Source of the DNA: Pseudomonadota bacterium
GTDB lineage: Bacteria > Pseudomonadota > Gammaproteobacteria > Steroidobacterales > Steroidobacteraceae
Assembly: GCA_021851405.1 (NCBI GenBank)
Contig: JAJZDW010000006.1
Location: forward strand, 62,001-126,000
Direction of reading: 5' to 3'
DNA length: 64,000 nucleotides
A model generated the notes under the pieces. It saw only the letters and a list, made by a program, of their open reading frames with translations, was not told where the DNA came from and searched no databases. How positions within the stretch are numbered: the first letter of the stretch is position 1; the number at the start of each line of letters is the position of its first letter. Positions 27,757 through 38,003 of this stretch are shown here, in pieces. The position numbers and the translations under genes are program-made.

Positions 27757-30700
27757 ATGAGTCGCAAGACGTCGCGTAATGGATCGAAGAACGCCATAAA
27801 AAAGGGTGCTCGACTCGCCGGCCTCCGCCGCGCGACGTACGGGAACCTAGGTCTGTCCGGCCTGGCGCTCGGGTCGCTTTCTCTGGGCATCGGCGGTGTC
27901 GCCCATGCCCAGAGCGCCCCGACCCGAAAGCGCTCGGACCAGCCGGCGGCGCCCGCAAAGGCGGCCAAAATCAAGCGGCGCGGCTTCAACGCGACGCCGC
28001 TCGCCTCCGCCGCTTCATTTGCGCCGAATGGTGCGGGCCTGTATGCGCAGAACAGCACGCCGGCCGGCACTGTCGCGGCGGCTGCCAACGGCGAGACATC
28101 GACCATCCATATGGCCGGACAGTCATCGGCCACCACATTGGCACCGATCGTCGTGACGGGCATTCGCGGCTCCCTGATGCGATCCCTCGCGATCAAGCGT
28201 GAGTCGATTGGCGTGGTCGATGCGATTTCTGCCGAGAGCATCGGTCAGTTCCCCGACTCCTCGATCGGTGGCGCTCTGGCGCATTTGCCCGGCGTGACCG
28301 TCAATCGCGGCTCGATTACCTCCGGCTTCGTCGCTGGGCCGGCGACCGGATTGGCACAGGGGATCAACGTCAACGGCTTCGGCGGGTCGTTCAATACCGT
28401 CCTCGTGAACGGCCGCCAGATCGCCTCGGGCAACGGGCAGAACTTCGATTTCGCTTCTCTGGGGGCGATGTACGTCGGGCAGATCGACGTCCTGAAGACG
28501 CCCGATATGGCCTTGTCTTCGGGCAATATCGGCTCGGTCATCAACGTCAAGATGCTCACCCCGTTCGAGAATCCCGGACTACACGCCGGGTTGAACGTCG
28601 GCGGGACCGATTACACGATGAACGGTGGCATCCGCCCGGCGGTCGGCGGCCTGTTCAGCGACACCTTCGATCACAACAAGTTCGGCATCCTGATCGACGG
28701 CGACTATACCGATTACCACACGACTGCTCATCACAGCGACGTGGCGGGTTGGGAAGGCGTCACAGCGGGAAATTTTGCCTGCGCGAATCTTGGCGCCAAT
28801 ACGACCACTGCCTTCGGCAGCACCGGTTGCGCCAGTGTCGGGCCGGGCGCCAGCGGCAACGTTCAGGTGCCAGTGTGGTATCCGCAGCAGCTCAGCATGT
28901 ATCTCGAGCACGTTGATACGCGCAGCAAAGATGGGCGAGTAGTGTTGCAGTGGCATCCCACCAATGCCGTCATGGTGACACTCGATGATAATTATTCGTC
29001 AACGGACGAATATGATCAGAGCTGGGGACGTACGACCTGGTTCGGCGCCTTCCCGAATTCGACGGTGGACAGCAACGGCACCATCACGAACTTCAATTAC
29101 CCCGGCCCGACGGACCTGCAGGCGGAAATCGGTAACGCCTACATCGTGACGAATACCTACGGGCTCAATGTGCTCTGGAACGTGAATGCCGATTGGACCG
29201 TGGAGGCGGATGCGGACCAATCTGTGTCTAAATTCAACCCGAACGGAAACACCAATACAGTCGAGGGCGATGTCGGTTACGGCGACGCCACCAATGTCTA
29301 TACCGGCGGCCTGGTGGCGAGCGGCAGCAATGCAGTGCCGTATTGGAGCGCCTACGGACCGAATGCGGTCGCCTCGGGTTCCGGCGTGGTCGCATCGCCG
29401 AATTACCTCGGTTTGAATCCGTATATCATCGGCTCGCACATTCTCCCGCTGACGACCAATGAAAATGCGGATCAGATCAATGAAGGGACGATTCGTGCGA
29501 CGTGGGCGCCGGGCGACAGCACGAGAGTGACCTTTGGTGCCCAGTTCCTCGATGATGATTGGAACACCAAGACATTTAATACCTTCCAGAACAATTACTG
29601 GGAGCTGTGGTCAGGCTACGGTCCGGCTTCCGGCAACACTCAGGGCGTCACCGTTCCGTCATCATTGTTCACCGTGCTGCATACGGGAACCTGGATGCCG
29701 GGTTACAGCGGCAACGGCAATCTGCCGAATCAGTTCCTCTACTACAATCCGTGGTCGCTGCTGAGCTACTTGGAGACCCAGCCAGTCGATTCGCAGTGGA
29801 ATCCGACTGCGGGTTACCCGCGCTACACGGGGGGCGTACCTACCCAGGTGTTGGTGCCGAACTCAGTGCAGCACGTGGCGCGCACGAATTACTCGCCATT
29901 CGTGCAGGTGAGTCACAATTTCCGGGTTGACGGCATGAAATTGATGACCCGGCTCGGCTTGCGCTATCAGCGTACCGAGGAGCAAATTGCCGGTCTGTCC
30001 GCGCCGCTGACATCGGTCGCCTGGCAGGGCGCGGCGGATCCGACGCAGTACGTGTTCGCGGTGGGTTCGCCGCAGTGGACACAGACCTCACTGTCGTACG
30101 GATATTTCCTGCCATCGCTGGATCTTGCGCTGTGGCCCACGCGTGATCTGGAAACCGCGTTCGACTTCTCGCGTACGGAATCCGCGCCGCCGAACGGCCA
30201 GATCATTCCGAACACGAGCTTTGGCGGACTGGTGAACGCTCTGACTGCGACCGGAAACAACCCGAGGCTGATGCCGTATCTGTCGAACAACTTCGACTTC
30301 CGCCTCACTTGGTACTACAAGCACGGCGACTACGCCGAGCTGCATCCGTTCTACAAGCAGGTGTCGAATTTCCCGACCTCGAGCGTGCAGAACGTCACGG
30401 TTCCGATCAATGATCCGGCGCCGTGCACTTACAACCAGAACGGCCACATCCTGTTCACCGATGCCAATTGCGGCAAGCCGATGGTGTTCGCGCAGACGAC
30501 CTACACGAACAAGCTCTCAGCGGACGTGACCGGCGTGTCGGCAACCTGGCAGCAACTGCTTCCGTATGGATTTGGCATCCTGATCAACGGAACCTGGATG
30601 CACAGCAATGCGAACTTCGACAATTACAATCTGACGTCGAACCAGTTCGCCTTGACCGGTGTCGGTGACTCTGCCAATGGCACATTCTTCTATCAGAAGG

Positions 30701-30987
30701 GCAAGTGGCAGGCGCGCATGACGGTGAACTGGCAGGGCAAGCTGCTGCTCGGCCTCGGTCAGCAGAACGACAACAGTGCATTCGGAGCCGAGCCTGTGTA
30801 CGAGTCTCCGTTTACGCAGCTGGATTTTTCGACCAATTACAAGGTCGACAGCCATCTGAACGTGTACTTCACGGCGAACAACCTGCTCAATTCGATCTAT
30901 CACACGTATGGACGGTTCTCGAATCAGACGTTGAACCTGATCGACTACGGGACGTCGCTCTCGTTTGGAGTGCGCGCCCAGTTCTGA
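27757..30987 (+). CDS. TonB-dependent receptor (Xanthomonas/Caulobacter-type)
   Basis: Long signal region, APIVVTGIRGSLMRSLAIKRESIGVVDAISAESIGQFPDSSIGGALAHLPGVTVNRG plug, C-terminal LIDYGTSLSFGVRAQF. Confidence 0.92.
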   Translation: MSRKTSRNGSKNAIKKGARLAGLRRATYGNLGLSGLALGSLSLGIGGVAHAQSAPTRKRSDQPAAPAKAAKIKRRGFNATPLASAASFAPNGAGLYAQNSTPAGTVAAAANGETSTIHMAGQSSATTLAPIVVTGIRGSLMRSLAIKRESIGVVDAISAESIGQFPDSSIGGALAHLPGVTVNRGSITSGFVAGPATGLAQGINVNGFGGSFNTVLVNGRQIASGNGQNFDFASLGAMYVGQIDVLKTPDMALSSGNIGSVINVKMLTPFENPGLHAGLNVGGTDYTMNGGIRPAVGGLFSDTFDHNKFGILIDGDYTDYHTTAHHSDVAGWEGVTAGNFACANLGANTTTAFGSTGCASVGPGASGNVQVPVWYPQQLSMYLEHVDTRSKDGRVVLQWHPTNAVMVTLDDNYSSTDEYDQSWGRTTWFGAFPNSTVDSNGTITNFNYPGPTDLQAEIGNAYIVTNTYGLNVLWNVNADWTVEADADQSVSKFNPNGNTNTVEGDVGYGDATNVYTGGLVASGSNAVPYWSAYGPNAVASGSGVVASPNYLGLNPYIIGSHILPLTTNENADQINEGTIRATWAPGDSTRVTFGAQFLDDDWNTKTFNTFQNNYWELWSGYGPASGNTQGVTVPSSLFTVLHTGTWMPGYSGNGNLPNQFLYYNPWSLLSYLETQPVDSQWNPTAGYPRYTGGVPTQVLVPNSVQHVARTNYSPFVQVSHNFRVDGMKLMTRLGLRYQRTEEQIAGLSAPLTSVAWQGAADPTQYVFAVGSPQWTQTSLSYGYFLPSLDLALWPTRDLETAFDFSRTESAPPNGQIIPNTSFGGLVNALTATGNNPRLMPYLSNNFDFRLTWYYKHGDYAELHPFYKQVSNFPTSSVQNVTVPINDPAPCTYNQNGHILFTDANCGKPMVFAQTTYTNKLSADVTGVSATWQQLLPYGFGILINGTWMHSNANFDNYNLTSNQFALTGVGDSANGTFFYQKGKWQARMTVNWQGKLLLGLGQQNDNSAFGAEPVYESPFTQLDFSTNYKVDSHLNVYFTANNLLNSIYHTYGRFSNQTLNLIDYGTSLSFGVRAQF

Positions 30988-30991
30988 TCCC

Positions 30992-32536
30992 ATGAAGCCG
31001 ATCAGGTCGGTCGTCATCGTCGGCGGAGGAACTGCCGGCTGGCTCACCGCAGGCATCATCGCCGCCCGCCATCAAGCTCGGATGAAGGCGGGCGGCTTCT
31101 CGGTCACGCTGGTCGAGTCGCCCGATATCCGTGCCATAGGCGTCGGGGAGGGCACCTGGCCAACGATGCGCTCGACGTTAGAGCGCATCGGGGTGTCCGA
31201 GACGGCGCTCTTTCGGGAGTGCGATGCGGCCTTCAAGCAGGGCGGGAAGTTCGTCGGCTGGACGACGGGTGCGCCCGGGGACGCCTACTATCACCCGCTG
31301 ATGATCCCGCACGGCTTCTCGCGCGTGAACTTGGTGCCACACTGGTTGAGCGGCGCGCACGGCGGGAGCTTCTGCGATTTCGTGACGCCGCAGGGACGGC
31401 TGTGCGATCAGGGCCTGGCGCCAAAGACGATTGCACAGGGGGAGTATCGCTCGGCGGCGAATTATTCATATCACCTGGACGCGGGCAAGTTCGGGCCATT
31501 TCTCGCCAGACACTGCACCGAGAAACTGCGGGTTCGCCACGTCCTTGCCGACGTCACCGCCGTCAGGCAGAGCGAGTCGGGCGACATCACCGGTCTCGAT
31601 TCGGCGCAGGCGGGGTGTATCGAGGGCGATCTGTTCGTGGATTGCAGCGGCTTTCACGCACTGTTGATCGGCCAGACGCTCAAAGTCGATTTCAAGTCGT
31701 GCCATGATGTGCTGCTCTGCGACACCGCGCTGGCGGTGCAGGTGCCCTACGAGACGCCCGATCAGCCGATGGCATCGGAGACGATTGCGACCGCACAGGC
31801 GGCCGGGTGGATCTGGGACATCGGGTTGCCGACTCGGCGCGGGATCGGCCACGTGTACTCGAGCCGCCACATGAGCGAGGAGGCGGCGCGCGAGGCGCTG
31901 CTCGGCTATATGGGGGCGCAGCACCGGGATCTGCCGGTGCGCAAAATTCCGATCCGCTCCGGGCACCGACAGATTTTTTGGAAGAACAATTGTCTGGCTG
32001 TGGGGCTGGCGCAGGGATTTCTCGAGCCGCTCGAGGCCTCGGCGATCGTCCTGGTCGAGCTTTCGGCGAAACTCCTGGCCGAACAGATGCCAGCGTGCCG
32101 AGAGGTGATGGATATCGTCGCGCGACGCTTCAATGAGGTGACGCTGTACCGCTGGGGCCGGATCATCGATTTTCTCAAGCTGCACTACGTGCTCACCCGA
32201 CGCACCGATACCGCGTTCTGGCGTGATAATGTCGACCCCGCCACGGTACCGCAGCGGCTTCAGGACATGCTGACGCTGTGGAAGTTCCAGTCGCCCTGGT
32301 TCTTCGATGAGCTCGATCGGCTCGAGGAAGTCTTCCCGGCGGCGAGCTATCAGTACGTGCTGTACGGCATGGGTTTTCGCACCGAGGTGGTCCCGGAGGA
32401 TCGGGCCGAATCCTCCTCGGACGCCGCGAAGCTGGTGACGGAGAATGCGCGGATGACCGCCGAGCTGTGTGCGCGACTTCCTAAGAACCGCGAGTTGTTG
32501 AACAGAATCCACCAATACGGGTTGCAGCCCGTTTGA
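30992..32536 (+). CDS. tryptophan 7-halogenase-like flavin-dependent protein
   Basis: VVIVGGGTAGWLTAGIIA FAD motif; VGEGTWPTMRSTLERIG; GKFVGWTTGAPGDAYYHPL; GFLEPLEASAIVLVE. Confidence 0.9.
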   Translation: MKPIRSVVIVGGGTAGWLTAGIIAARHQARMKAGGFSVTLVESPDIRAIGVGEGTWPTMRSTLERIGVSETALFRECDAAFKQGGKFVGWTTGAPGDAYYHPLMIPHGFSRVNLVPHWLSGAHGGSFCDFVTPQGRLCDQGLAPKTIAQGEYRSAANYSYHLDAGKFGPFLARHCTEKLRVRHVLADVTAVRQSESGDITGLDSAQAGCIEGDLFVDCSGFHALLIGQTLKVDFKSCHDVLLCDTALAVQVPYETPDQPMASETIATAQAAGWIWDIGLPTRRGIGHVYSSRHMSEEAAREALLGYMGAQHRDLPVRKIPIRSGHRQIFWKNNCLAVGLAQGFLEPLEASAIVLVELSAKLLAEQMPACREVMDIVARRFNEVTLYRWGRIIDFLKLHYVLTRRTDTAFWRDNVDPATVPQRLQDMLTLWKFQSPWFFDELDRLEEVFPAASYQYVLYGMGFRTEVVPEDRAESSSDAAKLVTENARMTAELCARLPKNRELLNRIHQYGLQPV

Positions 32537-32554
32537 GCGAACGCGAATCTGCCC

Positions 32555-33292
32555 ATGACCCACATCGTACCGCTGAATATCGAGAAGTACCGTGACCTGA
32601 AGGTCGATGGCCGGCCCGCGGCGGCCCACGGCGACAGCCGGCACTTCGTGCAGGTGATCGTCGGGGAGTTCTCACACCTGCTGGTGCATTATCCGATCCT
32701 GTTCGGCAAGCACCGCGAGACCGGACGGTTCTTCTGCGGCGCGATGCTCGGGTTCATCGAGGGCGAGAACCAGTTTCTCCAGGATTGGCGCGAGGAGCCG
32801 GAGTTCTATCGGCCGCTCAGCCTGCAGCGTGGGCCGTTCTACGTCCATGGCCCGGAGCTCGCGATCGACTTGGACGATCCGCGGGTCGGCGCCGAGAGCG
32901 GTGAGCCGTTGTTCACCGCGCAGGGGCAGCCGAGCCGGTATCTGCAGCGCATCATCTGGGCCTTCCAGGATTTGCAGCCGGGTATCGAGCAGACTCAGAT
33001 CTTCATCGCCCGGCTACTCGAGCTCAATCTCATCGAGCCGATCGACATCGAGGTCGAATTCGAGGACGGTACGCTGCGCCACTGCGACGGTCTGTACACC
33101 ATCAACCAGGAATCGCTCGCGCGGCTCGCCGATGCCGTGGTGATCGAGCTGTTCCGGCGCGGCTACCTCGCGCTGATCTACATGATGATCGACTCGTTGA
33201 AGCAGGTGCGGGTGATGGCGCGGACGAAAAATGCGCGCCTGCTGAAGAAGACCGAGGGTCTGGTGCCGGCGCAGAGCGCACGCGGGGAGTGA
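32555..33292 (+). CDS. SapC family protein
   Basis: FVQVIVGEFSHLLVHYPILFGKHRETGRFFCGAMLGFIEGENQFL..., SapC (PF07277-type) layout, adjacent to halogenase. Confidence 0.86.
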   Translation: MTHIVPLNIEKYRDLKVDGRPAAAHGDSRHFVQVIVGEFSHLLVHYPILFGKHRETGRFFCGAMLGFIEGENQFLQDWREEPEFYRPLSLQRGPFYVHGPELAIDLDDPRVGAESGEPLFTAQGQPSRYLQRIIWAFQDLQPGIEQTQIFIARLLELNLIEPIDIEVEFEDGTLRHCDGLYTINQESLARLADAVVIELFRRGYLALIYMMIDSLKQVRVMARTKNARLLKKTEGLVPAQSARGE

Positions 33293-33323
33293 CCGCCTCG
33301 CGCCGCCGCGGATCGGTGGCGGA

Positions 33324-34352
33324 TCAGCCGGTGCGCGGGTTCGTCGCGGCGATCCGCCGCACCGAATCGCGCCAGAGGATCTTCGTGGCCATCTCCCGCT
33401 CGACGGGCAATGCCGACCCGTAGCACAGGTTCAGCAACCGGTGCACGGCGTTGGTCGCGATCTCGACCCAGGGAATGAGCACCGTGGTGAGCGGCGGCGC
33501 GGCGACGGCCGAGAGGTCGATGTTGTCATAGCCCATGACCGAGATGTCCTTCGGCACCGAGATCCCACGTTGACTCAGGTACGAGAGCGCGCCGATCGCC
33601 ATTTCGTCGTTCGCACAGAACAGTGCCGTGAACGACACCTTCGACTCGAGCAGCGTGTGCGTGCCGGAGCGGCCGCTCTCGGGCGTGAAATTTCCGTGCA
33701 CGCGCGGCAGTGCTTCGACGTCGACACCGTACCCGGCGAGCGTCTCGTAGAACCCGCGCATACGCAGCGCACTGTCGCGGGATTCCTTCGGTCCTTCGAT
33801 GACGGCAAGACGCCGGTGACCGGCTTCGCACAGCGTGCGCGCGGCGAGCGCGCCCGCGGCACGGTGATCGGGGTTGAAACACTGCTCCTGCAAGTGCGGC
33901 AGGCTGCGGTTCAGCAGCACGAAATTGCGCTGCAACCGGGTGATGTGTTCCGCATCGGACGAGGCGAGCGCCGTACCCATCAGCAGCAGCCCATCGCAGC
34001 CGCGATCGGTGAGGAATTCCGCGCCGGCGAGCGCTTCTTTGCGCTCATCGTGCGGCTCGAGGCCGAAGTTCACCACCATGTGGCACTGCTCGGCGTGCAG
34101 CGCGAGGAAGATCGCATGCAGGATCGGGGTGTAGAATGATCCGGAGACCACCGGGATGAACACGCCGATCATCCGTGAGTGACCCTTCTGCAGGACGCGT
34201 GCGGCATGCGAGGGGCGGTACTGCAGCGCCTCGATCGCCTCGGTCACCCGCTTGATGGCATCCTGGGAGACGGGGCCCTTGCCGGCGATGACGCGCGATG
34301 CTGTACCAACACCGACTCCGGCGAGCTTGGCCACGTCTTTGATGGTTGCCAT
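33324..34352 (-). CDS. LacI family transcriptional regulator
   Basis: MATIKDVAKLAGVGVGTASRVIAGKGPVSQDAIKRVTEAIEALQYRPSHAARVL HTH plus periplasmic-binding-like domain. Confidence 0.95.
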   Translation of the reverse strand: MATIKDVAKLAGVGVGTASRVIAGKGPVSQDAIKRVTEAIEALQYRPSHAARVLQKGHSRMIGVFIPVVSGSFYTPILHAIFLALHAEQCHMVVNFGLEPHDERKEALAGAEFLTDRGCDGLLLMGTALASSDAEHITRLQRNFVLLNRSLPHLQEQCFNPDHRAAGALAARTLCEAGHRRLAVIEGPKESRDSALRMRGFYETLAGYGVDVEALPRVHGNFTPESGRSGTHTLLESKVSFTALFCANDEMAIGALSYLSQRGISVPKDISVMGYDNIDLSAVAAPPLTTVLIPWVEIATNAVHRLLNLCYGSALPVEREMATKILWRDSVRRIAATNPRTG

Positions 34353-34499
34353 CTGTATATAATATCAGAAGAATTCGTGCGCAGCCGGTCGCGACCGACC
34401 TGACACGTGCGTCAACGGACAGGCCGGAGGCAGTGCAGACAGCCGCGGGGAATGCCCCTAGAATTTGCCGGATTCAAGGGTTGGATGGGCAGGGCCACG

Positions 34500-34988
34500 G
34501 TGAAGATACTGTTCGTGTGTTTGGGCAACATTTGCCGCTCGCCGACGGCGGAGGGCGTGTTCCGCGCGCTGGCGGCGCGCGAGCTGCCCGAGGTGGCGCT
34601 CACCGTCGACTCGGCCGGCACGGCCGACTATCACGCCGGGGAGGCACCGGACGGACGCACGCGCGAGGCGGCGCTGCGGCGCGGGTATGACCTGTCCGGA
34701 TTGCGCGCGCGGGTGGTCGAGCCGCGCGATTTTGAGCGGTTCGATCTGATCCTGGCGATGGACCGGCAGAACCTCGAGACGCTGAAGCGGCACGCGCCGG
34801 TGACGGCGCGCGGACGGGTGCGGTTGCTGCTGGAATTTGCTCCGCAGTGCGGAGTGCTCGAGGTGCCGGATCCGTACTACGGCGGGGTGAAGGGCTTCGA
34901 GCAGGTGCTTGACCTGATCGAGGCTGCCTCGCTCGGCCTGTGCGCAGCGGTGCGCAGCGGGGCGTTGGCGCCCTCGCGAGCACGCTAG
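34500..34988 (+). CDS. low-molecular-weight protein-tyrosine phosphatase
   Basis: VKILFVCLGNICRSPTAEGVFRA P-loop and VPDPYYGGVKGFEQVLDLIE; start GTG 34500 or ATG 34485. Confidence 0.92.
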   Translation: MKILFVCLGNICRSPTAEGVFRALAARELPEVALTVDSAGTADYHAGEAPDGRTREAALRRGYDLSGLRARVVEPRDFERFDLILAMDRQNLETLKRHAPVTARGRVRLLLEFAPQCGVLEVPDPYYGGVKGFEQVLDLIEAASLGLCAAVRSGALAPSRAR

Positions 34989-34995
34989 CACCCAT

Positions 34996-35026
34996 GCCCT
35001 CTGGGACGCGGAGCGTCCCAGAGGGC
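34996..35026. other. 14-bp perfect hairpin between convergent genes (ptp / rne)
   Basis: GCCCTCTGGGACGC-GGA-GCGTCCCAGAGGGC; no U tract. Confidence 0.75.
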
Positions 35027-35032
35027 TGAGGC

Positions 35033-37630
35033 CTATTCCTCGCTGCCGCCTTGCCGGGGGAGTGTCCATTCCGGCGGTGCAGAGGTCCACACAACGTGCG
35101 GCTTGCCGTCCTGTCCGCCAGCAGCCGGCACTGAGACGGGCTCGACGTGCACCGCAGCCGGCTTCGGCTCCTCGTGCCACGTCACGACCTTCTGCTCGCG
35201 CACCGGAGCCGGGGGCGGCACACTTGGCGCCGCCTGGACTGGGGAACTCGCGAAGGTCGGCTCGGGCGGCCGGAACGAGGGAGGGGGGGACTCGAAGGCG
35301 CCGCGGGTGTCCCGCTCGGCCAGCCGCGCCTGCGGCTCATGCCGCTCGGCCGCGGCAAAGTCGGGGGAGGCCTCGCGGACGGCACCGCCTTCGTTCACGT
35401 GGCCTTCGCCCTGTGCGTTTTCACCCCGCGCCCCGCCGCCACGCCGGCCACCCCGGCGTCCGCGGCGGCGACCGCGCCGCTCGCCGCGCTCGGAGGCCGG
35501 CCGCTCGCCGCCCGCGCTGGCTGCGGGTTCGCTCGGGCCGCTGCCGCCCGTGGGTGCCGCCACCGGCGCTTCAGGCGTGCGCTGGGGGCTTAGATCGCGT
35601 TCCCGATCACGATCCCGATCGCGCGGACGTCGATCGGAACGATCGCGCCGGCCTTCGGCATTGCGACCTTCGGCGCTGCGTCCTTCAGGGTTACGACCTT
35701 CGGTGCTCCGTCCTTCGGCGTTGCGCGATTCGCCCTGCGGGCGGCGATGGCCCTCGCCGCGGTTCCCTTCACCGCGGCCGCCATCGTTGCGGCGGCCCGA
35801 ACGTCCGGAATCTCGGCGCCCGTCACGGCCGCGATCACCGCGTTCGTTGCGGCGATGCGCAGTGCGCGGTGCCGGGGCCGGAGCGGGTGGCGGCGCACTC
35901 GTCGTCGGTTCGGTCTCCGCGGCAAACAGACCCTTCAGTCGCGTCCACAGTCCCTTGGTGGGCCGGGATTCGGCCGGTGCGCTCGGCGGGACCGGGTGGG
36001 GCGCTGCGAGGGTCACCGGCGCCGGCGTGCTCGGCATGATCGGAACGACCGCAGGCGCTTCGGCCGCAGGGCGCTGGTCACGGGCGCTGGTGGGCTCGGT
36101 GAGCTCCGGCGGTGCCGGGATCAGGTAGCTCGTCTGGCGGTTCTCCGGCAACTCCATCTCGTCGTCGCGCACGCGCTTGATCGAGTACTCGGGCGTCTGG
36201 ATGTGCGGATTCGGCACGATGATCAGTTCCGCCTCGCTCTTGTCCTCGAGCGTGCGCAGCCATTCGCGCTTCTCGTTGAACAGGAACGTCGCGACGTCCA
36301 CCGGCAACTGCGTGATCACCTTGGTGGTGCGGTCCTTGCGCAGCTCCTCGCCGATCAGGCGCAGGATCGCGAGTGCCATCGACTCGACGCTGCGGATGCT
36401 GCCGATCCCGACGCAGCGCGGGCAGACGATGTGGCTCGATTCACCGAGCGAGGGACGCAGGCGCTGGCGGGACATCTCGAGCAATCCGAAGCGCGAGAGC
36501 TTGCCGATCTGAATGCGCGCACGGTCCATTTTCATCGCATCGCGCAGTCGATCCTCGACTTCGCGCTGGTTCTTGCCCGACTCCATGTCGATGAAGTCGA
36601 TGACGATCAGGCCGCCGATGTCGCGGATGCGCAGCTGTCGGGCGATCTCATCGGCCGCCTCGAGATTGGTGTTGAGCGCGGTGGTCTCGATGTCGCTGCC
36701 CTTCGTCGCGCGCGCGGAGTTGATGTCGATCGACACCAGCGCCTCGGTGTAGTCGATCACGATGCTGCCGCCGGACGGCAGCTGCACCTTGTGCGCGTAG
36801 GCCGATTCGATCTGGCTTTCGATCTGGAAGCGGGTGAACAGCGGGATGTCATCGACGTACTGCTTCAGACGGCGCTGCGCATCGGCGGGCATGAAGCGCT
36901 GCATGTACTCCTGGGCCTTCTGGAAGGCATCGTCGTCGTCGACCAGGACCTCGACGATGTCATCGGAGAGGTAATCGCGCAGCGCCCGCGTGACCGCATC
37001 GCTCTCGCGGTACACCAGGAACGGGGCCGGCTTGCCCTCGGCGGCCGCGGCGATCTGGTCCCACTGCGACTTGAGGTTATCGAGGTCCCACTGCAGCTCC
37101 TCGGCGCTGCGTCCCACCCCGGCGGTGCGCACGATCGCGCCCATTCCGTCGGGAATCTGCAGCTGGTTCATCACCTCGCGCATCTGGTCGCGGTCTTCGC
37201 CCTCGATGCGGCGCGAGACGCCGCCGGCGCGCGGGTTGTTCGGCATCAGCACCAGGAAGCGCCCGGCCAAGCTGATGAACGTGGTGAGCGCGGCGCCCTT
37301 GTTGCCGCGCTCCTCCTTCTCGACCTGAACGATGAGTTCCTGTCCCTCGAAGAGCAGTTCGCGGATGTTCATCCGCCCGCCTTGAGCCGACGGGCGGAAG
37401 TAGTCCCGGGTGACTTCCTTCAGCGGCAGAAAGCCATGCCGCGTCGCTCCGTAGTCGACGAAGCAGGCTTCCAGGGAGGGCTCGATGCGGGAGATTCGAC
37501 CTTTGTAGACGTTCGCTTTCTTTTGTTCGCGGGAGGGTATGTCGATACTGAGGTCAAAGAGCTTCTGTCCATCGACCAGCGCGACTCGCAGTTCCTCTTC
37601 CTGAGTCGCATTCACGAGCATTCTTTTCAT
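35033..37630 (-). CDS. rne: ribonuclease E
   Basis: [74 protein letters not shown] Zn-link; Arg/Pro-rich C-terminal scaffold. Confidence 0.95.
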   Translation of the reverse strand: MKRMLVNATQEEELRVALVDGQKLFDLSIDIPSREQKKANVYKGRISRIEPSLEACFVDYGATRHGFLPLKEVTRDYFRPSAQGGRMNIRELLFEGQELIVQVEKEERGNKGAALTTFISLAGRFLVLMPNNPRAGGVSRRIEGEDRDQMREVMNQLQIPDGMGAIVRTAGVGRSAEELQWDLDNLKSQWDQIAAAAEGKPAPFLVYRESDAVTRALRDYLSDDIVEVLVDDDDAFQKAQEYMQRFMPADAQRRLKQYVDDIPLFTRFQIESQIESAYAHKVQLPSGGSIVIDYTEALVSIDINSARATKGSDIETTALNTNLEAADEIARQLRIRDIGGLIVIDFIDMESGKNQREVEDRLRDAMKMDRARIQIGKLSRFGLLEMSRQRLRPSLGESSHIVCPRCVGIGSIRSVESMALAILRLIGEELRKDRTTKVITQLPVDVATFLFNEKREWLRTLEDKSEAELIIVPNPHIQTPEYSIKRVRDDEMELPENRQTSYLIPAPPELTEPTSARDQRPAAEAPAVVPIMPSTPAPVTLAAPHPVPPSAPAESRPTKGLWTRLKGLFAAETEPTTSAPPPAPAPAPRTAHRRNERGDRGRDGRRDSGRSGRRNDGGRGEGNRGEGHRRPQGESRNAEGRSTEGRNPEGRSAEGRNAEGRRDRSDRRPRDRDRDRERDLSPQRTPEAPVAAPTGGSGPSEPAASAGGERPASERGERRGRRRGRRGGRRGGGARGENAQGEGHVNEGGAVREASPDFAAAERHEPQARLAERDTRGAFESPPPSFRPPEPTFASSPVQAAPSVPPPAPVREQKVVTWHEEPKPAAVHVEPVSVPAAGGQDGKPHVVWTSAPPEWTLPRQGGSEE
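35652..35726 (-). repeat. 5 x 15-bp degenerate tandem repeat inside rne
   Basis: CCTTCGGCATTGCGA/CCTTCGGCGCTGCGT/CCTTCAGGGTTACGA/CCTTCGGTGCTCCGT/CCTTCGGCGTTGCGC; encodes [25 protein letters not shown]. Confidence 0.85.
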
Positions 37631-38003
37631 GTGCCCCTACTGTTGTACGGTGAGGGGCCGGCAAGCACACGGGAGGCCGCAGCGCGCGAGCGCCGCAGCG
37701 GCGAAGATTTCTGCGACTCGGCGCGTGAGCTCGAGTCTCTCTCATCACGATGCACGCCACGTCATAGGCGGGTGCCGGAAATCCTTCGACGGTCTCAACC
37801 GGAGTCGCCTCGCGCGGAACCTGTTTCAGCGGTTCTACGCCCGGGGCGTTCTTGTCGGCCCGATACGATGGCCTCTCTCATGGAGGTCCAACTAACATGC
37901 GGCGGGGGTACCCGCCAACCATTGGTGCGCCCGCGCAGCGGACGGCCGGCGGAGTATACTGCAACGATTGCTGTAGAAACAGTGTCTTACGCGGAAGAGT
38001 GCG

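Noticed and set aside
35652-35726. Possible CRISPR-like repeat
   Set aside because: Contiguous 15-bp units without spacers, in frame inside rne; a coding minisatellite.
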